From NCBI RefSeq assembly GCF_004114955.1, contig NZ_CP030054.1:620001-684000 (forward strand): 64,000 nucleotides of DNA, read 5' to 3'. This document shows, piece by piece, positions 36,439-45,328 of the stretch. The stretch's first letter is position 1; each line of letters begins with the position of its first letter. A model generated the notes under the pieces. It was given only the letters and a program-made list of their open reading frames with translations, searched no databases and was not told where the DNA came from. This stretch comes from Bradyrhizobium guangzhouense. Its GTDB lineage: Bacteria; Pseudomonadota; Alphaproteobacteria; Rhizobiales; Xanthobacteraceae. A program made the position numbers and the translations under genes.

Positions 36439-37362
36439 TCATCGTGAATGTGTGGCTGCTTTCTCGATGTGCTGCCAGAATGCCTCCGCCGCCTGGGCGA
36501 GCCGCAGTTTAGGCCGGAATACGTGGATCTCGATCGGCACGTACCACTGCTGCCCGCCTGCCGCGACAATCTCGCCAGAGGCAAGCTGATCACTGATCAG
36601 GCTTTCCGGCAGCCACGCCATGCCCCGGCCTGCCTGAACCATCGTGACCAAAAGCTTCGCCAGATGCGACGTGAATGTTGTGTGAAGATGAGCTTGCAAG
36701 GGGGAGGTGGCACGCACCGCTTCCAGGATCCGTCCCATCCCTGATTCTGAACGGAAGCTCAAGAACTGTACAGGCGCGCCCTCCGTTCCCGGAAGCTTGA
36801 AGCGAGGCTTGCGGTTGCGGCGCGAAACCGGCACCGATGCGGGGATCAGCCGATCGTCACCAACATGCAGCGAGCGAAAATGCGACGGCGTCAACGCCGT
36901 CGTGGCGGCCGGATGATAATGGCAAAGCAAAAAATGGGCATCGCTCGCCAAGAGGATCCGTTCGCAGCCTTCCATATGATTGGCAACGAGCTGTACGTTG
37001 GGCACGAATGGTAGCTCGGTCTCGATGCGACGCAGCCAATCCGGAAAGAACGTCAGCGACAGCGCATTGGTCGAGGCGAACTTCAGTACGTCCGAGGCAC
37101 CGCGCGCCCGCTCCTGCGCCTCGAGCCGGCCGGCACTCAATCTGCGCACGATATCGTCAGCAGTGTGACGAAAGGCTTCACCAGCGGGCGTCAGATTGAC
37201 GCTGTGCGTGGTGCGATCGAGCAGCGATGCGCCAGCCCAGACCTCGAGCGCCTGTATCCTCCGGCTGAGCGCCGGCTGGGAACAGTTTCGCTCCTCTGCG
37301 GCCCGTGAAAAACTGCGCGCTGTCGCAACCGCGATGAAATCGTATAACCAGTTGATCTCCAT
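36439..37362 (-). CDS. LysR-family regulator of the LeuCD/2HCT cluster
   Basis: A 307-residue LysR protein: NWLYDFIAVATARSFSRAAE with NCSQPALSRRIQALEVWAGA as the HTH, then a periplasmic-binding-like effector domain. The start at 37362 is preferred as the HTH begins right after it; the longer upstream frame adds 17 residues unlike the family. It is divergent from the LeuC-like gene (110 bases apart), so it most likely activates the LeuCD/transporter operon in response to the hydroxy-acid substrate or a product of it. Confidence 0.9.
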   Translation of the reverse strand: MEINWLYDFIAVATARSFSRAAEERNCSQPALSRRIQALEVWAGASLLDRTTHSVNLTPAGEAFRHTADDIVRRLSAGRLEAQERARGASDVLKFASTNALSLTFFPDWLRRIETELPFVPNVQLVANHMEGCERILLASDAHFLLCHYHPAATTALTPSHFRSLHVGDDRLIPASVPVSRRNRKPRFKLPGTEGAPVQFLSFRSESGMGRILEAVRATSPLQAHLHTTFTSHLAKLLVTMVQAGRGMAWLPESLISDQLASGEIVAAGGQQWYVPIEIHVFRPKLRLAQAAEAFWQHIEKAATHSR

Positions 37363-37472
37363 GGAGAGCTCTCGTTTATGCAGGCCTTGCATAACGATAT
37401 CAGCATCCGGCATTGGATTTCTAGTCGCGCGCGCGTCACGGTGGCCGGAAAGAAGCTTTGGAGGAAGGCGGG

Positions 37473-38897
37473 ATGGCCGCGCGCACGTTGTATGACAAGC
37501 TGGTGGACTCCCATGTGGTCCGCAATCTGGATGATGCCGGGCTCGTCCTGCTGTACGTCGACCGAACCGTCCTCAACGAGTATACCAGCCCCCAGGCGTT
37601 TGCCGGCCTGCGCGCCGCGGGGCGGAAAGTTTGGAATCCCAAAGCGGCGCTGATGGTGGTCGATCACGTCAACCCTACAGCCGCACAACGCACCCGCGCC
37701 ATGCCGGATAGCGGCGCCGCGCGCCAAGTTGACTACTTCGCTGAAAACGCCCGGGATTTCGGCATCGAATATTTCGATATTCTCGATCCGCGCCAAGGCA
37801 TCGAGCACGTCGTCGCCCCCGAGCAGGGCCTCGTCATGCCAGGTATGGTCATCGCCGCCGGCGACAGCCACAGCACCGCCTATGGCGCCTTCGGCGCGCT
37901 CGGCTATGGCATCGGGACCTCCGATATCGAGCACTATCTTGCAACCTCGACGGTGCGCTACCGACGCCTCAAAACGATGCGCATCCACCTCACCGGAGAC
38001 GTCCCGTTCGGGGTCACGCCGAAAGATATCGTCATGGAGATCATCCGGCGGATCGGCGCCGACGGGGCTACTGGCTATGCCGTTGAGTTCACTGGCCCCG
38101 TCGTCTCAAACATGAGCGTCGAAGGCCGCATCGTCATGTCCATCATGATCGTCGAAGCGGGCGCGCGTGGTGTCGTGGTCGCCCCGGACCAGAAGGTGCT
38201 GGACTATTTAAAGGGCCGGCCGCGCGCGCCAAAGGGCGAGATGTGGGAGCGAGCGGCCAAGAAATGGCTGACGCTCGCCTCGGACCCCGATGCCCGGTTC
38301 GACCGCGAGGTTGCGCTCGATGTCGCGGATGTCGCCCCTCTCGTCACCTGGGGAACCAGCCCCGACCAGGCAATTGCAGTGACCGATATTATCCCCGATC
38401 CTGCGCAACAGGTGGCGCCTGAACGCAAGGCCGCGGCCCTTCGCGCCCTGAGCTATATGGGGCTTCGAGCCGGTGATCCCATTCAATCCGTCCCGATCGA
38501 TTTTGCGTTCATCGGCTCCTGCACGAATTCGCGCATCGAGGATTTGCGCGACGCGGCCGAGGTCTTTCGTGGCCGCCGTGTTGCGGCCGGTGTACGGGCA
38601 ATCGTAGTGCCGGGATCGACCCACGTCAGAGCGCAAGCCGAGGCTGAAGGCCTTGCAAAAGTGTTCACGGATGCCGGCGTCGAATGGCGGCAATCCGGCT
38701 GCTCGATGTGCCTTGCCATGAATGACGATGTGCTCAAGCCCGGAGAGCGGTGTGCGTCCTCGACCAACCGAAATTTCGAAGGCCGCCAGGGACCAGGCGC
38801 CCGCACGCATCTCATGAGTCCGGCAATGGTGGCCGCGGCCGCGGTCACCGGCCACATCGCTGACGTTCGTTCACTGCTGGGAGTTGCAGGCCAATGA
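37473..38897 (+). CDS. LeuC-type hydro-lyase large subunit (aconitase superfamily)
   Basis: A 474-residue [4Fe-4S] dehydratase large subunit. DSHVVRNLDDAGLVLLYVDR opens it, and VIAAGDSHSTAYGAFGALGYGIGTSD carries the active-site DSHS. The cluster cysteines lie in FIGSCTNSRIEDL and QSGCSMCLAMN. The ATG at 37473 follows GGAGGAAGGCGG. It is paired with the small subunit through an ATGA overlap. It is next to a 2-hydroxycarboxylate carrier rather than leucine genes, so it is probably catabolic: a maleate, citramalate or dimethylmalate hydro-lyase are the main choices. The sequence alone does not decide. Confidence 0.88.
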   Translation: MAARTLYDKLVDSHVVRNLDDAGLVLLYVDRTVLNEYTSPQAFAGLRAAGRKVWNPKAALMVVDHVNPTAAQRTRAMPDSGAARQVDYFAENARDFGIEYFDILDPRQGIEHVVAPEQGLVMPGMVIAAGDSHSTAYGAFGALGYGIGTSDIEHYLATSTVRYRRLKTMRIHLTGDVPFGVTPKDIVMEIIRRIGADGATGYAVEFTGPVVSNMSVEGRIVMSIMIVEAGARGVVVAPDQKVLDYLKGRPRAPKGEMWERAAKKWLTLASDPDARFDREVALDVADVAPLVTWGTSPDQAIAVTDIIPDPAQQVAPERKAAALRALSYMGLRAGDPIQSVPIDFAFIGSCTNSRIEDLRDAAEVFRGRRVAAGVRAIVVPGSTHVRAQAEAEGLAKVFTDAGVEWRQSGCSMCLAMNDDVLKPGERCASSTNRNFEGRQGPGARTHLMSPAMVAAAAVTGHIADVRSLLGVAGQ

Positions 38898-39502
38898 TGC
38901 CATTCGATCAAGTTTCAGGCGTCGCTGCACCCATGATGTCGCCAAACATCGACACCGACGTGATCATGCCCAAAATGTTTCTTAAGGGCGTGGACCGGAG
39001 CGGGCTGGGCGAGGGCGCCTTCAATCTGCTGCGCTTCTCCGCCGGTAAACCCAATCCCGAGTTTATTCTCAATCAGGACGGTTATCGCAACGCTTGCTTC
39101 CTCGTGGTCGGCCCAAATTTCGGCTGCGGTTCGAGCCGCGAGCACGCGGTGTGGGGGCTTCAACAGCTCGGCATCCGGGCATTGATCGGCACCAGCTTCG
39201 CCGGGATATTCAATGACAATTGCGGCAACAACGGCCTGTTGACGATCTCGCTCGAACCCGATCTCGTAGCTGAGATCGCTAACGCTGTGGCACATCGTGA
39301 GCGCAACGACGTCTTCGTTGATCTTGCAGCGCAGACGATCCGCTTCGACCGTGGCCGCCGCCCGATCAAATTCGACATCGAGCCGACGAGGAAAGAGGCG
39401 TTCCTGACGGGCCGGGATTTCGTCGCATCAACCCTGGTCCTTGCTGACGACATCCGCGCTTTCGAAGCACGCCATGCTGCGGAGAATCCCTGGATCTTCT
39501 GA
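38894..39502 (+). CDS. LeuD-type hydro-lyase small subunit
   Basis: A 202-residue small subunit: MSPNIDTDVIMPKMFLK, then GPNFGCGSSREHAVWGLQQLG, the swivel-domain motif whose Ser-Arg binds the substrate carboxylate, and TSFAGIFNDNCGNNGLLTI. All are complete. It starts at an ATG overlapping the large-subunit stop, so the two are made in equal amounts. The length is typical of LeuD proteins. It works only with the preceding subunit. Confidence 0.9.
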   Translation: MMPFDQVSGVAAPMMSPNIDTDVIMPKMFLKGVDRSGLGEGAFNLLRFSAGKPNPEFILNQDGYRNACFLVVGPNFGCGSSREHAVWGLQQLGIRALIGTSFAGIFNDNCGNNGLLTISLEPDLVAEIANAVAHRERNDVFVDLAAQTIRFDRGRRPIKFDIEPTRKEAFLTGRDFVASTLVLADDIRAFEARHAAENPWIF

Positions 39503-39546
39503 CTGGCAAGCCAGTCCTCGCGGCCAGCAGACTGGCCGCAGCCCGG

Positions 39547-40896
39547 ATGACGAAAATAACAAAATTGGAGGGAACTTTGGTTGACACGACTTTTCGTCCG
39601 GCCGCGCCGGAGGCAATCCCTTCGACGAAGCTCAACGGCGTCAAGATCGGCCCGTTGCCAATCAGCATATACGTCGGAGCGGCCATCGTCTGTGCTGCCG
39701 CGGTTTACTCTGGAAAGCTCCCGAACGATGTGATCGGCGGTCTCCTGGTCCTCATGCTGCTCGGCTTTCTGCTGGGCAAGCTTGGCCAGACGATACCGGT
39801 TCTCAAGCAGATCGGTGGGACCGCGATCCTATGCCTGTTCGTTCCGGCAGCACTGGTAAGCTATGGCTTGATGCCGGATGCCGCCCTTAAAGCAATCACC
39901 ACGACGTTCCGGACCGCCAATTTTCAATACTTCTTCATCGCCTGTCTCGTCGCAGGCTCAATCCTCGGAATGCCCTACCGCGTCTTGGTTCAAGGCTTCA
40001 TCCGCATGTTCGTTCCGCTTCTGATCGGGACCATTGCCGCCGTCTCGGCCGGCATTCTGGTCGGGCTGGCATTCGGGTATACTCCCAAGGACACGTTCTT
40101 CTTCATCATCATTCCGATCGTCGGCGGCGGCCTTGCCGAGGGCGTATTGCCGCTCTCCATTGCTTATTCCGAGATCTTGCAGCGGCCGCAAGCCGATCTT
40201 GTCGCACACATGGTGCCTGCGGCATTGCTCGGCAACGTGGTCGCAATCGTTTGCGCCGGGCTTCTTGCGCGCCTTGGCGAGAGACGGCGCGATCTGAGCG
40301 GGCAGGGCATGCTGGTCAAGACCGGCGACAATGACATCCTAGGCGACGTGCGGCCCGATCGGCCTATTGATCTCGGATTGCTGGGAGCAGGTATGGTGCT
40401 GTCCTGCGGTCTATTCGTGCTTGGCATGACCCTAGCGCCATTTACAGGGATACCTGGACCGATCATGATGATCATCGCGGCGGTCGCGTTGAAGCTGACC
40501 AAGATCCTACCGAACGAGATGGAGCTCGGCGCCTACCAGATCAACAAGTTCATGTCGACCAACCTGACCTTTGCGATCCTCGTCGCCATGGGCGCATTGC
40601 TGGTCAAATGGGAACAACTCGTCGCCTCCTTCAACCCGGGATACATCATGATCTGCACCGCGACCGTGCTGGCCATGATTGCCTCCGGCTTTTATGTCGG
40701 CAAGTGGCTAAACATGTATCCGGTCGAGGCTGCGATCGTCACCGCCTGCCATTCGGGACTGGGCGGCACCGGGGATGTTGCCATCCTTGGCGCCGCCGAT
40801 CGCATGGGCCTCATGGCATTCGCCCAGATCGCCACTCGTGTCGGCGGGGCGATCATGATTGTGATCGCGACCCTGCTGCTGAAGTCGCTATCCTGA
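39547..40896 (+). CDS. 2-hydroxycarboxylate transporter (2HCT/CitS family)
   Basis: A 449-residue carrier with about 11 membrane helices. The two family re-entrant loops are visible as IVGGGLAEGVLPLSIAYSE and CHSGLGGTGDVAILGAADRM, the second followed by GLMAFAQIATRVGG. These GGxG loops form the substrate and cation site of CitS, MleP and CitW, which move citrate, malate or lactate with Na+ or H+. It follows LeuD by 44 bases and has GGAGGGAAC some distance inside the N-terminal region, so the start could be later. This family is common in Firmicutes and enterics and is unusual beside a LeuCD pair in a rhizobial-type genome. Confidence 0.88.
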   Translation: MTKITKLEGTLVDTTFRPAAPEAIPSTKLNGVKIGPLPISIYVGAAIVCAAAVYSGKLPNDVIGGLLVLMLLGFLLGKLGQTIPVLKQIGGTAILCLFVPAALVSYGLMPDAALKAITTTFRTANFQYFFIACLVAGSILGMPYRVLVQGFIRMFVPLLIGTIAAVSAGILVGLAFGYTPKDTFFFIIIPIVGGGLAEGVLPLSIAYSEILQRPQADLVAHMVPAALLGNVVAIVCAGLLARLGERRRDLSGQGMLVKTGDNDILGDVRPDRPIDLGLLGAGMVLSCGLFVLGMTLAPFTGIPGPIMMIIAAVALKLTKILPNEMELGAYQINKFMSTNLTFAILVAMGALLVKWEQLVASFNPGYIMICTATVLAMIASGFYVGKWLNMYPVEAAIVTACHSGLGGTGDVAILGAADRMGLMAFAQIATRVGGAIMIVIATLLLKSLS

Positions 40897-40920
40897 TCTG
40901 GCGTGTTGGAGATGCAACAA

Positions 40921-42135
40921 ATGGATCGGCGCGACTTTACAAAGGCCCTATTGGCCATGTCCGCCAGCGCTGGCATGTCAGGTGCAGCGGTCGCGGAGCA
41001 GGAGCCAAGCGGCGGCGTCCCTTCGCTTGCCGTGCGCGTCAACGACAAGATCAGGCTGGGTGGCCAACGCAACTTCGACAGAGGACCGGTGACCTCGCGG
41101 CAGAACATGCAGTGGCACCAGCGGTGGGGCATTCGCTATCTCGATGTCTCGCTGGAGACGAGAAACGCCGCTCCGGACGTCTTTGGAAGCGATACGCCCG
41201 ACGAGGGTGCGCTTGCTCGCGCTCAGGCGCTCGGCACGGGCATGGGAGGCGCGCGGCTTCAGCCCACCACGCGCTGGAGCCTCGAAGGCATGATGCGCAT
41301 CGCCGACACGCTGCAGAAAAACGATCTCATCTGGGAGAGCATCCGGATGGATTCGGCGTACATCGCGATGGCGCCGGGGCCGGAACGCGACCGTTATCTG
41401 GATCTGATTTGCGAAAACGTCCAAACCGCCGGCCGCGCCGGGGTCAAGATCATCAGCTATCATTGGAATTTGACCCCGATCCGGCGCAATCGCAAAGTTC
41501 AGGGCCGTGGTGGGTCGGAATACGACGCGTTCAAGCTAGAAGACAATTGGCGCGACCTCCCGCCGACCCCTGCAGGCCGTGTCTCAGCGGACGACTATTG
41601 GGAGCGCCTGCATGTTTGGGCGTCCCGCGTCATCCCCGTGGCCGCGGAGAGCGGGGTCAAAATGGCTTGCCACCCCTACGATCCGGGCGGCCTGCCTCTC
41701 GGCTATCTCGGTGTCGACAGCTTCGATGCCGGCGATTATGCGAACGCGCTGCTCAAATACGAGAAGCTGTACGATTCACCTCATAATGGCTTTCAATACG
41801 ATACCGGGGTCTCACGGGAATCGATGCCTGAAGGGGTTGATCAGCTTGCGCTGTTATACGGTTTGATCAAGAGAAAGAAGATTCATCAGATCCACTTCCG
41901 CAATGTCCGCGCCAGCCAGAACGACTTCGTCGAGGTCTATCATGACGAGGGCGATGTGGACTTGTTCAACATCATTCGCCTGCTTCGCGACAGCGGCGGC
42001 TCACTGCTGGCCGATCATAGTCCGCGTCATCAGGATGATCCCTCTTACGTGATAGGCTTTGCGTTCGCAAACGGCTACATTCTCGGCCTCCTGCGCGCTG
42101 CCCATGAAGAGGCGCTCAAGTCCATCGCACGATAG
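40921..42135 (+). CDS. Tat-exported TIM-barrel protein related to mannonate dehydratase
   Basis: A 404-residue protein starting with a twin-arginine signal (MDRRDFTKALLAMSASAG, then AAVAEQ). The mature part is a TIM barrel of the UxuA/xylose-isomerase-like type: IISYHWNLTPIRRN, VKMACHPYDPGGLPL with a metal-type His-Pro-x-Asp-Pro, IHQIHFRNVRASQNDF and VYHDEGDVDL. Export of such an enzyme to the periplasm is unusual, because UxuA acts in the cytoplasm. The ATG at 40921 is chosen as GGAG lies about ten bases upstream. It lies in the LeuCD/2HCT operon and could convert an imported precursor outside the inner membrane. Substrate unknown. Confidence 0.75.
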   Translation: MDRRDFTKALLAMSASAGMSGAAVAEQEPSGGVPSLAVRVNDKIRLGGQRNFDRGPVTSRQNMQWHQRWGIRYLDVSLETRNAAPDVFGSDTPDEGALARAQALGTGMGGARLQPTTRWSLEGMMRIADTLQKNDLIWESIRMDSAYIAMAPGPERDRYLDLICENVQTAGRAGVKIISYHWNLTPIRRNRKVQGRGGSEYDAFKLEDNWRDLPPTPAGRVSADDYWERLHVWASRVIPVAAESGVKMACHPYDPGGLPLGYLGVDSFDAGDYANALLKYEKLYDSPHNGFQYDTGVSRESMPEGVDQLALLYGLIKRKKIHQIHFRNVRASQNDFVEVYHDEGDVDLFNIIRLLRDSGGSLLADHSPRHQDDPSYVIGFAFANGYILGLLRAAHEEALKSIAR

Positions 42136-42141
42136 CCCGTT

Positions 42142-43464
42142 ATGGAACCAGATCGGATGAAGAAAATGAACAGGCTGCTAAAGCTCAATCCCAACAGGTT
42201 CACAATGAAGTCGGTGCTCGCAATCTCGATCCTTTCGGCCTTGGCATTATCCGAGGCCTTCGCGCAGAACACCGCGCTGCCGACTGGCCCCCAATGGGGC
42301 GATCAAAACCTATCGGCTTTTTATCGTTGGACCGATCCGCTGCCCACAAGGCCGGGCGTGATGCTGCGTGAAGAGCCAATGAAGGCCCAGCCGGAGATCA
42401 CGAAAGCGGCTCTCGCCGAACGCATTCTCTACAGTTCGACGGATGTACGTTGGCACGCCGGGATCGTACCGGTGAGCGGGACACTGTATCTGCCGGTTGG
42501 AGAACCGCCGGCCGGAGGCTGGCCCCTCGTGGCCTGGGCTCATGGCACGCTGGGCGTTGCGGACGTGTGCGCGCCGTCCTGGGCCGGGCACAAGCCGCGC
42601 GATGCAACCTACATCCAAAAATGGCTAGAGAATGGGTTTGCGGTCGTTGCCACCGATTACCAGGGTCTCGGCGGTCCCGGCCCGCATCCTTACCTGATCT
42701 GGGAAGCTGAAGGGCATTCCGTGCTCGATGCCGTCCGGGCAGCGCGCGCCGCCCATGGCGACAAGCTCGCTCCCAAGGTCTTCATCAGTGGTCAGTCGCA
42801 AGGCTCAGGCGCAGCTTTGGGCGCAACAACGGTCGCACCGAACTATGCGCCAGATGTACCCTTGCTCGCCACAGTCGCCACAGGGGTCGTGTCGACCTTT
42901 CCCGACGGCCCTTACCGGCCTGCGGAGGCATTCAAGGTTGGCTCGCCGATTTACCTCACCCTCATGATGCTCGGCGGTTCGCTTCCCGATGAGGCACCCC
43001 CCGTAGACAACCTCGTGACTGACAAGGGAAGGCTCGTCTTACGCGCAGCACGAGAAGGCTGCACCGGCGAGATGCGCGCGATCGCGCAGAAAGATACTGT
43101 CACCGCCGACAACGCCTATGTCCAACCGATCGCGAACATCGAAGCGAGCCTTGCGTCTCCGACCGACATGAAGCCCGTGCGGCTGCCGGTGCCCGTTCTG
43201 CTTGGCACGGGTCTGGCCGATTCAGTACTGCCGCCCCGTCGCCAATATGCAGCCGTGGCGGCCTTATGCTCGGCCGGAAACGAGGTCGTTTGGAACACCT
43301 ATCCTGGTGCCACTCACAACGGGGGCCTGATTGCCGCTTTCCCGGACGCATTGGCGTTCTTCAAACAGACACTTGAAGGCAAAAAGACGCCAAGCAACTG
43401 CGCGCGCATTACCGAGCCGGGGCTTCCGACGACACCGGCGCCTGGTATACCCTTCAATGACTGA
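42142..43464 (+). CDS. Secreted alpha/beta hydrolase (secretory lipase-like)
   Basis: A protein of up to 440 residues with a signal peptide; a start at 42205 (MKSVLAISILSALALSEAFA) would give a more usual one. The hydrolase core has LVAWAHGTLGVADVCAP (oxyanion region), FISGQSQGSGAALG with the nucleophile Ser, GTGLADSVLPPRRQ with the Asp, and PGATHNGGL with the His, so the triad is complete. It resembles the secretory lipase (LIP) family. It follows the Tat-exported protein by six bases. Together they suggest that an ester is split in the periplasm and the released hydroxy acid is imported by the 2HCT carrier. This is inference. Confidence 0.82.
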   Translation: MEPDRMKKMNRLLKLNPNRFTMKSVLAISILSALALSEAFAQNTALPTGPQWGDQNLSAFYRWTDPLPTRPGVMLREEPMKAQPEITKAALAERILYSSTDVRWHAGIVPVSGTLYLPVGEPPAGGWPLVAWAHGTLGVADVCAPSWAGHKPRDATYIQKWLENGFAVVATDYQGLGGPGPHPYLIWEAEGHSVLDAVRAARAAHGDKLAPKVFISGQSQGSGAALGATTVAPNYAPDVPLLATVATGVVSTFPDGPYRPAEAFKVGSPIYLTLMMLGGSLPDEAPPVDNLVTDKGRLVLRAAREGCTGEMRAIAQKDTVTADNAYVQPIANIEASLASPTDMKPVRLPVPVLLGTGLADSVLPPRRQYAAVAALCSAGNEVVWNTYPGATHNGGLIAAFPDALAFFKQTLEGKKTPSNCARITEPGLPTTPAPGIPFND

Positions 43465-43486
43465 CTAGCGGTTCTTTGCATCTTAG

Positions 43487-43512
43487 CGCATCGGTTTGCA
43501 CGAACCGATGCG
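43487..43512 (+). terminator. Perfect hairpin after the hydrolase gene
   Basis: CGCATCGGTT pairs perfectly with AACCGATGCG around a six-base loop, 22 bases after the hydrolase stop. No T-run follows, so its role as terminator is likely but not certain. Confidence 0.55.
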
Positions 43513-43746
43513 ATCCAAGCCAGGCAGTCCTTTCTGAGAAGCTCTGGGCTGCCGGTTTGACCTGCGCCTTCGGCTAAATTGAGCCCCTTCCAAGTGCGCC
43601 AGGGGAGGCTTTCGTTGGGTTAGTCTCGTCGAGCGCGATCCTTTCGATTTCTAGCGCTCGCGCCCGTGACGACCGGCGGCTTATTTCTTGTTTCTTATCG
43701 GTCGGCATATGCCGCGACCGTCTCTCCGCTCTTGAGGTAGAAAGCC

Positions 43747-44067
43747 ATGTCAGGAACTTTAGCCATCGTCGCGCGCTTTGTCGCGAAGGCGGGTTGTGAG
43801 GAGGAATTGAGGGCTACACTACTAGAGGCTGCGGCAATCGCCCTGGCGGAGGAGCCTGGCTGTCGTCGCTTCGAAATCCTGCAGGCGGTTAATCCTGATG
43901 GCGTGGTGCTGCCGGATACTTTCATGTCCAATGAACTCTTCGACGACTACGAGGCCGTCGAGGCGCACCGTAACTCCAGGCACGCTCCCGTCCGCAAGGC
44001 TCGGATCCGTGCTCTTGTGTCGAGCCAGACCCGGATCGAGATGGGCGCTGTGATTGATGAAGTCTGA
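43747..44067 (+). CDS. ABM-domain (quinol monooxygenase-like) protein
   Basis: A 106-residue antibiotic-biosynthesis-monooxygenase-like domain: LAIVARFVAKAGCEEELRATL, EEPGCRRFEILQ, then FMSNELFDDYEAVEAHRNS with the conserved His. Members oxidise quinols without a cofactor or serve as detoxifying YgiN-like proteins. It starts after GAGGTAGAAAGCC and is followed, 83 bases on, by the aldo/keto reductase, so it may be the first gene of that short operon. Function is uncertain beyond the fold. Confidence 0.8.
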   Translation: MSGTLAIVARFVAKAGCEEELRATLLEAAAIALAEEPGCRRFEILQAVNPDGVVLPDTFMSNELFDDYEAVEAHRNSRHAPVRKARIRALVSSQTRIEMGAVIDEV

Positions 44068-44150
44068 TGACGCTCCCCCGAGATCGAGCATCCAAAATGA
44101 GCCGCTTTGCAACGAGGCAAGCACAGGGTGCTTATGGCTAGGACAATGTG

Positions 44151-45182
44151 ATGGAACATAGGGGTGTCGGCCGTTCAGGGCTGAGGATCCCAGCCCTGGC
44201 CTTTGGGACAGCGACTTTCGGCGGTGGGAACGAGTTCTTTCGCAAGTGGGGCACGACCGATCTATCGGAGGCCCGACGGCTCGTCGACATATGCCTCGAT
44301 GCGGGGCTGAATCTCTTTGACACCGCCGACGTCTACTCGATGGGCGCGGCGGAAGAAATCCTCGGAAAGGCTCTGGGCTCACGCCGATCGCAGGCCCTGA
44401 TCGCCACCAAGCTCGGCTACCGCTCGCATAGCGGGCCGAACGGAATGGGGGCGAGCCGGCAGCACATCATAATGGCGTGCGAGGCCTCGCTGAAGCGACT
44501 TGGCTGCGATCACCTCGACCTGCTGCAACTCCACGGCTATGACGAAAATACACCGATCGAGGAAACACTGCGCGCCTTCGAGGAACTGATCAAGGCCGGG
44601 AAGGTCCGCTATATTGGGGCGTCTAACTTCTCCGGATGGCAGCTGGCCAAGATGGCCACCACCGCTGACTGGCTTGGCTTGCCGCGCCCCATCTCGCATC
44701 AGGTCCACTATTCCTTGCTGTGCAGGGACTATGAACACGAATTGATGCCCGCGGGTTTCGATCAGGGCATAGGCGCCATCATATGGAGCCCGCTATCCGG
44801 CGGCAAGCTTAGCGGCAAGATCAGCCGTGACCGGCCGCCGCAGGCCGACAGCCGAGCGGCGAAATTCGGAGGCCTGACCGAGCGCGACGCCAAGCTCTTT
44901 GACATCGTGGATGCGCTCAACGATATCGCGCAGGAGCGCGGGACAAGCGCGTCTCAAGTTGCGATCAATTGGCTACTCGCCCGGCCAACCGTCTCAAGTG
45001 TCGTCATTGGCGCCCGCACGGCCGAACAGCTCGTTGAAAACATCGCAGCCCTCGACTGGCAACTTTCCATCAAGGAGGTGGAGCGCTTGAACCAAGTGAG
45101 CGCCTCGCCAGCACCCTATCCCTATTCACATCAGTCTATGTTCCCTGAATTACTTCGTCCGCTCAGCGGAATCTCTCGGTAA
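44151..45182 (+). CDS. Aldo/keto reductase
   Basis: A 343-residue NADPH-dependent aldo/keto reductase. The tetrad is visible: Asp and Tyr in NLFDTADVYSMGAAEE, Lys in ALIATKLGYRS, and His in DLLQLHGYD. The cofactor segment is SSVVIGARTAEQLVENI. The ATG at 44151 is chosen over the GTG before it. Relatives include L-fucose/L-galactose and pyridoxal dehydrogenases. Beside a mutarotase and an MR-type dehydratase it may interconvert a sugar and its lactone. The direction of the reaction is not decided by sequence. Convergent with the epimerase. Confidence 0.88.
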   Translation: MEHRGVGRSGLRIPALAFGTATFGGGNEFFRKWGTTDLSEARRLVDICLDAGLNLFDTADVYSMGAAEEILGKALGSRRSQALIATKLGYRSHSGPNGMGASRQHIIMACEASLKRLGCDHLDLLQLHGYDENTPIEETLRAFEELIKAGKVRYIGASNFSGWQLAKMATTADWLGLPRPISHQVHYSLLCRDYEHELMPAGFDQGIGAIIWSPLSGGKLSGKISRDRPPQADSRAAKFGGLTERDAKLFDIVDALNDIAQERGTSASQVAINWLLARPTVSSVVIGARTAEQLVENIAALDWQLSIKEVERLNQVSASPAPYPYSHQSMFPELLRPLSGISR

Positions 45183-45328
45183 TGCATGCAACTGGCAGGC
45201 TAGGGTCTCGCAATGTTTGGCACTTTCGAACAATGCTCGCCTGAACGGTCCATCCCTGCCGGGGCGCGGCGCTTGCAAAGGGAGACCAAATGTCCGACGC
45301 CATCCGCAGCTTTGACCATCCGCGGCTA

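Noticed and set aside
37473..39502. Biosynthetic leuCD for leucine
   Set aside because: The genes sit with a LysR regulator, a 2-hydroxycarboxylate carrier and exported enzymes and not with leucine genes, so a catabolic hydro-lyase is more likely.
40608..41786. A 392-codon plus-strand frame spanning the carrier and the Tat-exported protein
   Set aside because: It runs out of frame across two good genes, is rich in Arg, Gly and His and has no fold signature.
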